Origin: an uncultured Dysosmobacter sp.
GTDB taxonomy: Bacteria > Bacillota > Clostridia > Oscillospirales > Oscillospiraceae
Reading direction: 5' to 3'
Assembly (NCBI GenBank): GCA_947625655.1
Contig: CANQPD010000002.1
Span: forward strand, 124,001 to 188,000
Length of the DNA: 64,000 bases
The translations under genes were made by a program, and so were the position numbers. A model generated the notes under the pieces. It saw only the letters and a program-made list of their open reading frames with translations, was not told where the DNA came from and searched no databases. Shown piece by piece: positions 7,883 through 17,517 of the stretch (position 1 is its first letter; each line of letters begins with the position of its first letter).

Positions 7883-7974
7883 GGAGAAGTCGCCTAGTTG
7901 GTCGAGGGCGCATGATTGGAAATCATGTAGGCCCCTAAAGGGTCTCGAGGGTTCGAATCCCTCCTTCTCCGCCA
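7883..7974 (+). tRNA. tRNA-Ser (GGA)
   Basis: A 92-nt class II tRNA with encoded CCA. The acceptor stem is GGAGAAG / CTTCTCC with discriminator G. The anticodon loop TTGGAAA gives GGA. A long variable arm (about TAGGCCCCTAAAGGGTCTC) and a T-arm with TTCGAAT are present. Confidence 0.97.
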
Positions 7975-7980
7975 GCTCAG

Positions 7981-8019
7981 AAAAGCCCTAAGGCAATGAA
8001 AAAGCCTTAGGGCTTTTTC
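7981..8019 (+). terminator. Terminator after tRNA-Ser
   Basis: Stem AAAAGCCCTAAGGC / GCCTTAGGGCTTTT followed by T. A second, mutually exclusive 15-bp stem (GGCAATGAAAAAGCC with GGCTTTTTCATTGCC, to 8023) overlaps it. I see no gene between 7975 and 8246. Confidence 0.8.
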
Positions 8020-8140
8020 ATTGCCGGACGTGCTTTTTCTTCGCCTCCAGCCGCGATCCGCTTCGCTGGGCTCGCGGCTGGTTTTGCCTGATCCCGAAAC
8101 CAGTTGCCCCGAAAGCGCTCGCTCTTTCCATTCAAGCATT

Positions 8141-8175
8141 CAAAGCCCTGTAACCGCGGCAGTTACAGGGCTTTG
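8141..8175. terminator. Hairpin in the 8.0-8.25 kb gap
   Basis: A 14-bp stem CAAAGCCCTGTAAC / GTTACAGGGCTTTG. It may terminate transcription from either side. Confidence 0.5.
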
Positions 8176-8212
8176 ATGTTTTCCTTGTTTTTCCTTATTG
8201 CGCCGTGTTTTA

Positions 8213-8236
8213 AGGGCGGCCCGGCTGGGCCGCCCT
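8213..8236 (-). terminator. Terminator after the SPFH gene
   Basis: GC stem AGGGCGGCCC / GGGCCGCCCT 11 bp past the SPFH stop. Plus-strand AAAACACGG beyond it gives a modest T-rich tail on the minus strand. Confidence 0.55.
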
Positions 8237-8246
8237 GTAAAGCCGT

Positions 8247-9194
8247 TTATTCCGCCTTGGGGTCCTCGCTCTCGAACACCGCCTTGGCGCTGGCGGCCAG
8301 GCCTGCCAGCCCCTGGATCTCGCTGGGAATGATGATCTTGGTGGCCTTGCCGTCCGCCACCTTCTGCATGGCCTCCAGGGCCTTCAGCTTCACCACCTGG
8401 TCGTTGGGGGCCGCGTCGTTCAGCAGCTTCAGAGAGTCCGCCAGGGCCTGCTGGACCCGCGTGATGGCCTGGGCCTCGGCCTCGGCGGCCATGATGCGGG
8501 CCTCCTTTTCGCCCTCCGCTTTCAGGATGGCGGCCTGCTTGGCGGCGTCGGCCTTCAAAATGGCGGACTGCTTCTCGCCCTCGGCCACCAAAATCTGGGA
8601 CTGCTTGGTGCCCTCGGCCTGGAGGATGGACTCCCGGCGCTCCCGCTCCGCCTTCATCTGCTTTTCCATGGCGTTCTGGATCTCCTTGGGCGGGATGATG
8701 TTCTTCAGCTCCACCCGGTTGACCTTGATGCCCCAGGGGTCCGTGGCCTCGTCCAGGATGGCCCGCATCCGGGTGTTGATGGTGTCGCGGGAGGTCAGGG
8801 ACTGGTCCAGCTCCATGTCGCCGATGATGTTCCGGAGGGTGGTGGCCGTCAGGTTCTCGATGGCGTTCATGGGGTGCTCCACGCCATAGGTATACAGCTT
8901 GGGGTCCGTGATCTGGAAGTAGATCACGGTGTCGATCTGCATGGTGACGTTATCCTTGGTGATGACGGGCTGGGGCGCGAAATCCGCCACCTGCTCCTTC
9001 AGGGACACCTTTTTCGCCACCCGCATGATGAAGGGGACCTTGAAGTGCAGTCCCACGTTCCACACCGCGTGGAAGGCGCCCAGGCGCTCCACCACATAGG
9101 CCCGGGACTGCTGGACGATGTGGATGTTGCTGATGATGACCACCAGGATCAAAACGATCAGGATGACGCCGGCGATGAAACCAAAGTTGATCAT
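8247..9194 (-). CDS. SPFH/Band-7 (stomatin/QmcA-like) membrane protein
   Basis: A 315-residue slipin-type protein. An N-terminal membrane segment (residues 4-24) is followed by an SPFH domain with 'ERLGAFHAVWNVGLHFKVPF' and 'DPWGIKVNRVELKNI'. A long Ala/Glu/Lys/Gln coiled coil (about residues 180-260, repeated 'AEGEKQ/AILKA' units) follows. Such proteins oligomerise in membrane microdomains and protect or organise membrane proteins. It overlaps the stop of the upstream NfeD fusion gene by 4 bp (ATGA). An SPFH protein paired with NfeD is the classical partner arrangement, as in YuaG-YuaF and QmcA-YbbK. Confidence 0.93.
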   Translation of the reverse strand: MINFGFIAGVILIVLILVVIISNIHIVQQSRAYVVERLGAFHAVWNVGLHFKVPFIMRVAKKVSLKEQVADFAPQPVITKDNVTMQIDTVIYFQITDPKLYTYGVEHPMNAIENLTATTLRNIIGDMELDQSLTSRDTINTRMRAILDEATDPWGIKVNRVELKNIIPPKEIQNAMEKQMKAERERRESILQAEGTKQSQILVAEGEKQSAILKADAAKQAAILKAEGEKEARIMAAEAEAQAITRVQQALADSLKLLNDAAPNDQVVKLKALEAMQKVADGKATKIIIPSEIQGLAGLAASAKAVFESEDPKAE

Positions 9195-10027
9195 AACACT
9201 ACCTCCGCTTTTTCCTCATATTTTTTTACAAAGAGCTTCACGCCCTCCATACGCTGGATCTCCACCCGGGTGCCCGCGGGGATCACCGCGCCGTCGGCGC
9301 TGCGGGCGGTCCAGGTCTTGCCGTCCACATAGACGGCGCCGGTGGAATCGGCGTTGTCGATGGTCTCCGTGACTTTGGCGGCCTCGCCGATCACCCGGTC
9401 CAGATTGGTGGGGACCGCCTTGCCCGCCGCGTATTTTCTCACCAGGGGGCGGGTGACCGCCAGCGCCGCCGCCGACACCGCGATGAACACCACCACCTGG
9501 GCCGTGACGCCCAGTCCGCCCACGGCCGCCAGCAGCGCCCCCAAGGCGCCCGCCACAAACCAGATGGACACCAGGCCCGCCGTGGCCGCCTCCACCACGC
9601 CGAACAGCACAATGGCGGCCACCCATAGCATCGTCATCACGTTATCCGTACCTCCTCTCATGTATTTCACGCAGAGCGGGACCAGCAGCGCAACGGCGGC
9701 AAGGCTCCCAATCCCGATCCGCTTGTTGACGGGGGACAGGTTGCTGTAAAACCCCTCCAGCGCGGTCTTCAGGGTATGGCTCTCCACCGCCGCCGGCTGG
9801 GGCGCCGCGCCTGCCTGCCGCCCCAGCGGAATTTCTTCAGAGAAAAGCTCGTTCATGGTCACGCCGTAGCGGTTGCAGATGTAGATGATCTTCTCGATCT
9901 CCGGATAGCCCCGGGAGGACTCCCACTTGGACACCGCCTGCCGGGACACCTTCAGCTGTCCGGCAAAGTCCTCCTGGGTCATCCCGCTGCTCCGGCGCAC
10001 CTCCTGCAGCCTTTCGCCAAATGACAT
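9191..10027 (-). CDS. XRE DNA-binding domain fused to NfeD membrane protein
   Basis: A 278-residue protein with two parts that usually occur apart. Residues 6-60 are an XRE/HTH_3 domain ('MTQEDFAGQLKVSRQAVSKWESSRGYPE'). A membrane segment follows near residues 103-123. Residues ~130-278 are a complete NfeD: three close membrane segments and a C-terminal OB-like domain with 'GEAAKVTETIDNADSTGAVYVDGKTWTARS'. The reading frame is continuous. At the junction there is an AGGAGG (9651-9656 on the minus strand), 10 nt before GTG 9640 and 13 nt before ATG 9637, both in frame, so a separate NfeD could also be made. It lies upstream of and overlaps the SPFH gene. The role of the DNA-binding part is unknown; autoregulation is plausible. 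Confidence 0.85.
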   Translation of the reverse strand: MSFGERLQEVRRSSGMTQEDFAGQLKVSRQAVSKWESSRGYPEIEKIIYICNRYGVTMNELFSEEIPLGRQAGAAPQPAAVESHTLKTALEGFYSNLSPVNKRIGIGSLAAVALLVPLCVKYMRGGTDNVMTMLWVAAIVLFGVVEAATAGLVSIWFVAGALGALLAAVGGLGVTAQVVVFIAVSAAALAVTRPLVRKYAAGKAVPTNLDRVIGEAAKVTETIDNADSTGAVYVDGKTWTARSADGAVIPAGTRVEIQRMEGVKLFVKKYEEKAEVVL

Positions 10028-10295
10028 CCCGTCTTCCTCCGTTTCTCTGTACCTTTATGTTAGCGGAAAACCCGCGCCCGTTCCACCAACCTGAATTTGC
10101 GTTTGGCAAAAAGCCGCGCAACCTGAGGTTTACATCCCGCCAGGCGGGCGGGCGCTCCTCATTTGATTGTTATTTTATCATATCCGGTTATCGAAAAACA
10201 TTTCATTTTAGTAACAATCTCGCGGAGAGAAACAGGCCGCGCTCTCCCCGCTGCCGCAAAAGTTCTGGAGGATGCGTTCCATCACAGCGCTTTCC

Positions 10296-10324
10296 TTGCA
10301 ATCAATGTGGGCGGATGATACAAT
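10296..10324 (+). promoter_or_regulatory. Promoter of small membrane protein gene
   Basis: TTGCAA (10296-10301), 17-bp spacer, TACAAT (10319-10324). The rest of the gap 10028-10295 shows no gene. Confidence 0.65.
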
Positions 10325-10365
10325 GATTTAAAAACAAATGTAATTTGACGAAGGGGTGTGATCGT

Positions 10366-10632
10366 ATGAATCGTGTCGTATTCACAGTTTTCGTTTTGCC
10401 GCTTTTGATCGGAGCAATTATCCGATGGATGCTTCTTAAATGGAAAAGAGGTTATATGATATCAGGGGCTTTTGTTCTGCTCTCAGTTATGGTATGGCTT
10501 TTGACCAAACACCTTGTTGATCACGGAGCTGACGGAACTGTAATGCTTTGGGCTTGGATGGCGACCATGCTTACGGCTGGTTCGTTAATTGTTGGCGGAA
10601 TATCGCTTTTGATCAAAAAGATAAACCATTAG
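10366..10632 (+). CDS. Small three-helix membrane protein, unknown function
   Basis: An 88-residue hydrophobic protein with membrane segments at about residues 3-20, 31-48 and 60-82 and a basic C-terminus (LLIKKINH). The start at 10366 follows AAGGGG (10351-10356). A promoter lies upstream and a terminator downstream, so it is a single-gene unit. Codon use is more AT-rich than that of its neighbours. I recognise no family. Confidence 0.7.
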   Translation: MNRVVFTVFVLPLLIGAIIRWMLLKWKRGYMISGAFVLLSVMVWLLTKHLVDHGADGTVMLWAWMATMLTAGSLIVGGISLLIKKINH

Positions 10633-10684
10633 GCGGCAGACCATATCCCTTGCTTTATATGAAACGGTAAATTCTGATTGATCG

Positions 10685-10716
10685 GGCAGGCGCCGGTTTT
10701 TCGGCGTCTGCCTTTT
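10685..10716 (+). terminator. Intrinsic terminator
   Basis: Stem GGCAGGCGCCG / CGGCGTCTGCC (one G-U pair) then TTTT, 52 bp after the small membrane protein gene. Confidence 0.8.
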
Positions 10717-10723
10717 CACAGCG

Positions 10724-10752
10724 TTGCACATTCCCGGTTTTCCTGTTATACT
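10724..10752 (+). promoter_or_regulatory. Promoter of RNA methyltransferase gene
   Basis: TTGCAC (10724-10729), 17-bp spacer, TATACT (10747-10752). Confidence 0.65.
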
Positions 10753-10795
10753 GGGGCTGATAAAACCGGAAAATCTGTTTGAGGAGGTGCGGGCC

Positions 10796-11905
10796 ATGAT
10801 CCTGACGGTCCCCTGCCTGTTCGGGCTGGAAGCAATGGTGGCGGATGAGATGAAGCGCCTGCAACTGAACAACGTCCGGGCGGAGAACGGCCGGGTCCAC
10901 TGCGAGGGGGCCATGGCCGACATCGCCCGCCTGAACATCAACCTGCGCTGCGGCGCCCGGGTGCTGATGGAGCTGGGCTCCTTCCCCGCCAGGGACTTTG
11001 AGTCGCTGTTCCAGGGCGTGCTGGCCCTGCCCTGGGAGGATTTCATCCCCCGGGACGGCGAATTCCCCGTCAAGGGCTACTCCCTGAATTCCACGCTCCA
11101 CTCCGTCCCCGCCTGCCAGGCCATCGTGAAAAAGGCCGCCGCCAAACGGCTGGGAAACGCCTACGGCTGCGAGACCCTGCCGGAGACCGGCAGCCGGTAT
11201 CAGATCCAGTTTGCCATCATCAAGGACACCGCCACGCTGTACCTGGACACCTCCGGCGAGGGACTGTACAAGCGGGGCTACCGGGCCCGGAACATGGGCG
11301 CCCCCCTGCGGGAGACCCTGGCGGCGGCGCTGGTGACGCTGTCCCGCTACCGGGGGAAGGACCCCTTCTGCGACCCCTTCTGCGGCAGCGGCACCATCCC
11401 CATCGAGGCGGCCCTCATCGCCAAAAACCGGGCCCCGGGCCTGGACCGGACGTTCGCCGCCCAGCGGTGGAAGAACATGGACAGCAGGCTGTGGATGGAC
11501 GCCGCCGACGAGGCCCAGGACCGTGAATTTCACGGCTCCTACGACATCTGGGGCGGCGACATCGACCCTGCCGCCGTGGAACTGGCAAGGCACAACGCGG
11601 AGCTGGCGGGGGTGGAGGACTGCATCCGCTTTGAGGTGGCCGATGCCGGAAAGTTCCGCCGGGACAGCGAGTACGGCCAGCTGGTCACCAACCCGCCCTA
11701 CGGCGAGCGGCTGCTGGAGAAAAAAGAGGCCGAGGCGCTGTACCGGATGTTCGGCCGCGCCCTGCGGGACCTGCCGCCCAAGTGGCGGGTGCTGGTGCTC
11801 TCTTCCCACACGGAGTTTGAGCGCTGCTTCGGCCGTCCGGCAGACAAAAAGCGCAAGCTCTACAACGGTATGCTGAAATGCGACGTGTTCATGTACGGAA
11901 AGTAA
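10796..11905 (+). CDS. THUMP-domain class I SAM RNA methyltransferase (RlmL-N/YpsC type)
   Basis: A 369-residue protein with an N-terminal THUMP RNA-binding region (about residues 45-155) and a C-terminal Rossmann methyltransferase. Visible motifs are 'DPFCGSGTIPIEAALIA' near residue 192 (SAM-binding), 'GGDIDPAAVELARHNAELAG' near residue 253 (acidic loop) and the N6/N2 amino-methyltransferase motif 'TNPPYGERL' near residue 296. YpsC/RlmL-type enzymes methylate guanine N2 in 23S rRNA. The ATG at 10796 is set by GAGGAGGTG at 10781-10789. The gene is monocistronic. Confidence 0.93.
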   Translation: MILTVPCLFGLEAMVADEMKRLQLNNVRAENGRVHCEGAMADIARLNINLRCGARVLMELGSFPARDFESLFQGVLALPWEDFIPRDGEFPVKGYSLNSTLHSVPACQAIVKKAAAKRLGNAYGCETLPETGSRYQIQFAIIKDTATLYLDTSGEGLYKRGYRARNMGAPLRETLAAALVTLSRYRGKDPFCDPFCGSGTIPIEAALIAKNRAPGLDRTFAAQRWKNMDSRLWMDAADEAQDREFHGSYDIWGGDIDPAAVELARHNAELAGVEDCIRFEVADAGKFRRDSEYGQLVTNPPYGERLLEKKEAEALYRMFGRALRDLPPKWRVLVLSSHTEFERCFGRPADKKRKLYNGMLKCDVFMYGK

Positions 11906-11911
11906 CTGTTC

Positions 11912-12047
11912 AGATAAAAGATAAAAGATAAAAGATAAGAGATAAAAGATATTCCTCACCCCCCGCCTATCTCTTATCTTTTATCTCATATCTCATATCT
12001 CATATCTCATATCTCATATCTCATATCTCTTATCTCCTATCTCTCAC
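11912..12047. repeat. Inverted arrays of AT-rich heptamers
   Basis: About six head-to-tail 7-mers of type AGATAAA (11912-11952) face about eleven complementary 7-mers of type TATCTCA/TATCTTT (11970-12047), separated by a C-rich spacer. The two arrays can pair into a long imperfect hairpin that could end transcription of the methyltransferase gene. The right array ends directly at the ribosome site of the next gene. Confidence 0.8.
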
Positions 12048-12058
12048 AGGGGGCTTTT

Positions 12059-12988
12059 ATGCGCCACATTTTCATCATCAATCCCAAGGCCGGGAAAAAG
12101 GACCAGACCTCCCGCATCTACGGTATGGCCGACCGGCTGCGGGAGGTCCACGGCCTTGCGTGTGTCTGCATGCTGACGGACCGCCCCGGCGGCGCCACGG
12201 AGATCGCCCGAAAGCTGGCCGCCTCCGGCGAAGAACTCCGCCTGTACGCCTGCGGCGGAGACGGCACGGTCTCTGAGGTCGCCAATGGCATCGCGGGCTT
12301 CCCCAACGCCGCCATGACCTGTATCCCCGCCGGCACCGGCAATGATTTTTTGAAGAACTTCGGGCCGGATATGGCCAAGTTCTCCGACGCCGAAAACCTG
12401 TGGGACGGGGACGTTTTCCCTCTGGACCTCATCGACTGCAACGGGCGGTACTGTCTCACCATCGCCTGCAGCGGCATCGACGCCCGGGTGGCGGACAGCG
12501 TCCACCAGTTCAGCAGCTCGCCCCTGCTCAGCGGCCGGGGCAGCTATCTCTGCTCTGTGGCGGCGAATTTCCTGTTCAAAAGCATCGGGCGGCACTGGAC
12601 CGTCACCCTGGACGGCGAAGAGACCGAGGACGACTTCGCCCTGGTGTCCATGTGCAACGGCCGCTACTACGGCGGCGGCTCCACCCCGGTGCCGGAGGCC
12701 CGGATGGACGACGGCGTTCTGCATACCGTCCTCATCAAGAACGTCAGCAAGCTGACGTTCGCCCGGTTGTTCGGTGCTTATTCCGCCGGGGAGTACCGGA
12801 GCCTTCCCCCTGACCTGATCCGGGTCTCCACCGCCCGGGAGGTCCGCATCCATTCCGACGGCGATGAATTCGTCACCTGTCTGGATGGGGAGACCTTCCG
12901 CTGGCAGGACGCGGTCCTGCGGCTGTCGGACAAGCGCCTGAACTTCTTCGGCCCCAGGGGCTGCAGCCCCAACGCCACCGCCCGTTAG
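12059..12988 (+). CDS. Diacylglycerol kinase family protein
   Basis: A 309-residue lipid-kinase-like protein: 'FIINPKAGKK' at residues 5-14, 'CGGDGTVSEVANGI' near residue 65 and 'IPAGTGNDFLKNF' near residue 88. The C-terminal domain has 'NGRYYGGGSTPVPEARMDDGVL'. It probably phosphorylates diacylglycerol or a related lipid. It is a distant paralogue of the gene at 1444-2331 (same motifs, little other similarity). It has a GGGGG ribosome site directly after the heptamer array. It reads toward the groE operon but is separated from it by that operon's own promoter. Confidence 0.9.
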   Translation: MRHIFIINPKAGKKDQTSRIYGMADRLREVHGLACVCMLTDRPGGATEIARKLAASGEELRLYACGGDGTVSEVANGIAGFPNAAMTCIPAGTGNDFLKNFGPDMAKFSDAENLWDGDVFPLDLIDCNGRYCLTIACSGIDARVADSVHQFSSSPLLSGRGSYLCSVAANFLFKSIGRHWTVTLDGEETEDDFALVSMCNGRYYGGGSTPVPEARMDDGVLHTVLIKNVSKLTFARLFGAYSAGEYRSLPPDLIRVSTAREVRIHSDGDEFVTCLDGETFRWQDAVLRLSDKRLNFFGPRGCSPNATAR

Positions 12989-13040
12989 GCCCCCGGCGGC
13001 AACATTTACAAATTCTTCATAACTTTTGTCAAAATCCCTC

Positions 13041-13069
13041 TTTACAAACCGGAGCAACTGTACTATGAT
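13041..13069 (+). promoter_or_regulatory. Vegetative promoter of groES-groEL
   Basis: TTTACA (13041-13046), 17-bp spacer, TATGAT (13064-13069), just before the CIRCE box. Confidence 0.8.
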
Positions 13070-13076
13070 AACAGCG

Positions 13077-13103
13077 TTAGCACTCGAGAGAGTTGAGTGC
13101 TAA
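13077..13103 (+). promoter_or_regulatory. CIRCE operator (HrcA binding site)
   Basis: A perfect consensus TTAGCACTC, nine bases, GAGTGCTAA. It lies at the transcription start region of groES-groEL, so HrcA repression is expected. hrcA is not in this window. Confidence 0.97.
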
Positions 13104-13154
13104 CGCTGAATATGTTTTCTCAAAAATTTTTATATCATTAAGGAGGAACCCATT

Positions 13155-13439
13155 ATGAAACTCACTCCGCTTGCAGACCGCGTCATCCTGAAGATGGTGG
13201 AAGCCGAGGAGACCACCAAGGGCGGCATCATCCTCACCGGCTCCGCCAAGGAGAAGCCCTCCATCGCCGAAGTCATCTCCGTCGGCCCCGGCGGCACGGT
13301 GGACGGCAAGGAGGTCACCATGACCGTGAAGCCCGGCGACAAGGTCATCACCAGCCAGTACGCCGGCACCAAGGTCACCCTGGAAGAGGTCGAGTACGTT
13401 GTCGTCCGTCAGAACGACATCCTGGCTATCGTTGATTAA
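13155..13439 (+). CDS. groES: Co-chaperonin GroES
   Basis: A 94-residue Hsp10. The N-terminal 'LTPLADRVILKMVEAEETTKGGIIL', the mobile-loop region and the C-terminal 'EEVEYVVVRQNDILAIVD' are typical of the full-length protein. It caps GroEL and assists ATP-dependent folding in the cytoplasm. An AGGAGG precedes the ATG. It is the first gene of the CIRCE-controlled operon. Confidence 0.98.
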   Translation: MKLTPLADRVILKMVEAEETTKGGIILTGSAKEKPSIAEVISVGPGGTVDGKEVTMTVKPGDKVITSQYAGTKVTLEEVEYVVVRQNDILAIVD

Positions 13440-13441
13440 TG

Positions 13442-13523
13442 GACAATGGAAAATTGACAATTGACAATGAGGAATTTGCCAAAGCATTGTCCATTGTCAA
13501 TTGTCAATTATCAATTTCTTGTC
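13442..13523. repeat. Inverted short repeats between groES and groEL
   Basis: The left side is built of GACAATGG / ATTGACA units (13442-13469). The right side is their complements CATTGTCC / TTGTCAAT (13485-13523), with a 15-nt loop. This makes a long AT-rich hairpin inside the operon. Its composition is unlike the flanking GC-rich genes, and it is analogous in design to the array at 11912-12047. Confidence 0.8.
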
Positions 13524-13555
13524 CCACCTTTTATTCTCAAATTTATCGGAGGTAA

Positions 13556-15187
<1,632 letters not shown>

Positions 15188-15279
15188 GAGACAGCCGCTG
15201 TCCTTTGAAACCGCGGGATTTTCTGTAAGTGGTGCGGCTGATTTGCGCCAAATCCGCGCCAATTCAGCACTCAACAGGC

Positions 15280-15317
15280 AAAAGCTCTCCGCTCACTACC
15301 GTGAGCGGAGAGCTTTT
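15280..15317 (+). terminator. Terminator of groES-groEL
   Basis: A 17-bp perfect stem with loop TACC and TTTT tail, 93 bp after groEL. It is also the left flank of repeat copy B. Confidence 0.8.
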
Positions 15318-15576
15318 CAGCCCGTCCAAAACGTCCAAAGGACTTTTGGACGGGCTTCGCAATGCCTTGCTTTTTGGGCTGCTCCGCAGTCCAAAAAGCA
15401 CCCGCTCTGCGGCGCAAACGCCTGCTGTCGCAGCCCGTTTGCAGGCATTCCATCCAACACGAGGGGACTCCCGTCCCCTCGTACTCCCCTTGTTTTTTCT
15501 CTCTTCTCTCCTTTCCATCAGGGGCTTGGGGCCAGCCGAAAAGCTCTCCGCTCACTACCGTGAGCGGAGAGCTTTT
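15280..15576 (+). repeat. Structured intergenic repeat, copy B, bracketed by duplicated terminator
   Basis: Two identical 38-bp hairpins (15280-15317 and 15539-15576; 17-bp stem starting AAAAGCTCTCCGCTCAC, loop TACC, T tail) bracket a 221-bp core. The core is homologous to the 223-bp core at 2974-3195 and keeps the same series of stems: a first stem at 15320-15357, a CTTTTTGG/CCAAAAAG stem, a GCCTGC/GCAGGC stem and an ACGAGGGGA/TCCCCTCGT stem. The flanking hairpins differ completely from those of copy A but match each other. No conserved reading frame is present. The region 15188-15608 holds nothing else. Confidence 0.8.
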
Positions 15577-15608
15577 TATTCCGCTTATTCCGCGCTTCTG
15601 ACAGCCGT

Positions 15609-17517
15609 TCAGCTCCCCAATATCTTATCGATCATCTGCTCCACACATTCGGGGTTATCCAGGGTGTAAACATTCTTTTCCTCCCGCTGGGAGCGATCCA
15701 TGTGCCACCACTGATAAAGCTGGCTGGAGGACGTGCCGGACATGATAAACGAATTGAGAACGATCGCTTTCCCGTCCGCCGGGGGCGCCAGCCTGGCTTC
15801 CAATTCCTTGATCGTCCTGTGGAATTCCACCTTCGGGTCATCAGGTCTGACGCGCAGCAGGCCTTTCGGGTCGATGAAGGAAATGTACTGCGTGGATTCC
15901 GTATCGATCCACAGTATATAGTCGGGATAGAAGTTGTCCGCTTCAAAAAAGCCCATGCCGGCCTTGCTTTTGTTGCGAAGCAGGTACAGGGATTTCCCCT
16001 CCAGTTCACCGCCATGGCTGTCTGCATACGCTTTGAGATCATCCACGAATTTCATTTCATCGTGATTGAGCGCGACGGGCGAGACCTGGATCTCCAGATT
16101 GCTTTTCTCCAGGCAGATCAGCGGCGCATACAGATGTGATTTGAAATCAAACAAAACCATCCTGCCCTGGAGCAGGTTTTTCTGATAGGCGTCCAGCCCG
16201 TTGTTTGCCCGCAGTGCGGCGGAGAGCTCCGACAGGGCTGTTTCCAGCTCATCGCCGGCGGTATCCAGGGCGTGCTGCCGCGTGTAGGTAATGGTGTATT
16301 CGTCCACGAAATTGCTGTCGTCCGCGTCCAGAACCGCATATTCCAGCAGCGGCATCTCCCAGCGCGCCTTCTCATACCGGTAGAATTTATCCATGTAGGA
16401 CTTCAGCGCCATGATCGCGTAATCCGCCGCGGCCTCCAGTTTGGCAAGCGTGTTGACCTCCAGATGATTTTGCGGGATCAGCAGCCCGTACCAGCCGTCC
16501 GTCTGGAGAATCCCCGGCAGCTTATCGGCGACGATGCTGATATTGTAATAGTGCTTTTCACTCTTATACTGCTCCAGCTCCTCAAAAACGCGCTGGAAAT
16601 CCAGCAGCGGCACGATGCTGTCCGGAAGTTTATGCTCCTCAGGCATGGATTCCAGCTTGAAGCTGTATCTGGACTCGATCGTCTGGACCTTGCTGCGGCA
16701 GTCAATGACCGTTCTGCTTTTCAGAAGATACCTCATAAATCCGGATTCGGGGTCCGGCTTATCCAGGATCAGCCGCCTGGCCTGCCGCTTGAAATTGACG
16801 CCGTTTTTCACCCTGATGACATACAGCTTCGTCTCCCCGAGTTCATGGAACCGGCTGATCACAGGCAGGCGGAATTTGTGGACGGTCTCGTTTGTGGGCG
16901 CCCCCTCCTGCTCAAGATAGCTTTTAAAGTCTTCCATATACTGCGCCTTTACGCCGAAAATGGTCAGTGTCTCAAGCAGTTCGATGTACGCGGGGGCCGT
17001 CACCCGGAAATCCAGTTTCCGCGAGCGCTTCAGGCAGCCCTCGTACCCCTTCAGGCGGACGCCGCGGCCGAAAAGCTGAATGGCCTGCGACCCTTCGCCC
17101 TTCGCGAAGTTGATCAGCCCCATGGTGGAGACGCGCCAGCTGTTCCAGCCCTCTGTAAATTTGCGGGAGCCGATCAGTATTTTTATCTTGGAATCCGGCG
17201 TGTTGATGCTCTGAAACAGGGATTTTGAAACGAATTCCTCCGTGTGGACGATGATGCCTTTCTGCTCGCAGTTCTTCAGCAGGCCTGACGTGTCGCCAAT
17301 GTTGATCACGCCGAAGTACTCCCCGTATTCGCCGACTTTCAGGCCGATCTCTCCGGACACCTGCTGGATGTTCTCCAGCCTCAGGCGGGGCTCCTCCGCA
17401 TTGCCCTCGGCATTGAATACAAGCCGGAGGATATCCGCGAATACCTCCGCCGGGTCGGCGCTGTGCCCGAAGATGTCCTGCAGCGCCTGAAAATCCCGGT
17501 ATTCCCGATGATCTCCG
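15609..17517 (-). pseudogene. Type III restriction enzyme Res subunit, 5'-truncated
   Basis: About 635 residues of the C-terminal part of a type III Res (SF2 helicase/endonuclease). The late helicase motifs V and VI are present ('LIGSRKFTEGWNSWRV', 'QAIQLFGRGVRLKG'). The C-terminal PD-(D/E)XK-like nuclease is also there ('NFYPDYILWI' followed by 'FIDPKGL'). The Walker A/B half is missing. In frame, the sequence runs upstream without a start to about 17517 ('REYRDFQALQDIFGHSADPAEVFADILR'). There it meets Mod-derived sequence in another frame. This is the right-hand product of a deletion that joined mod to res. Confidence 0.8.

Noticed and set aside
10655..11959. A 434-codon minus-strand frame opposite the RNA methyltransferase gene
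   Set aside because: The opposite strand has a recognisable THUMP methyltransferase with a ribosome site and promoter. The antisense frame is low-complexity Gly/Gln/His/Val, the usual shadow in GC-rich DNA.
11912..12047. Possible CRISPR-like array
   Set aside because: The units are contiguous 7-mers with no spacers of constant length, and no cas genes are present.
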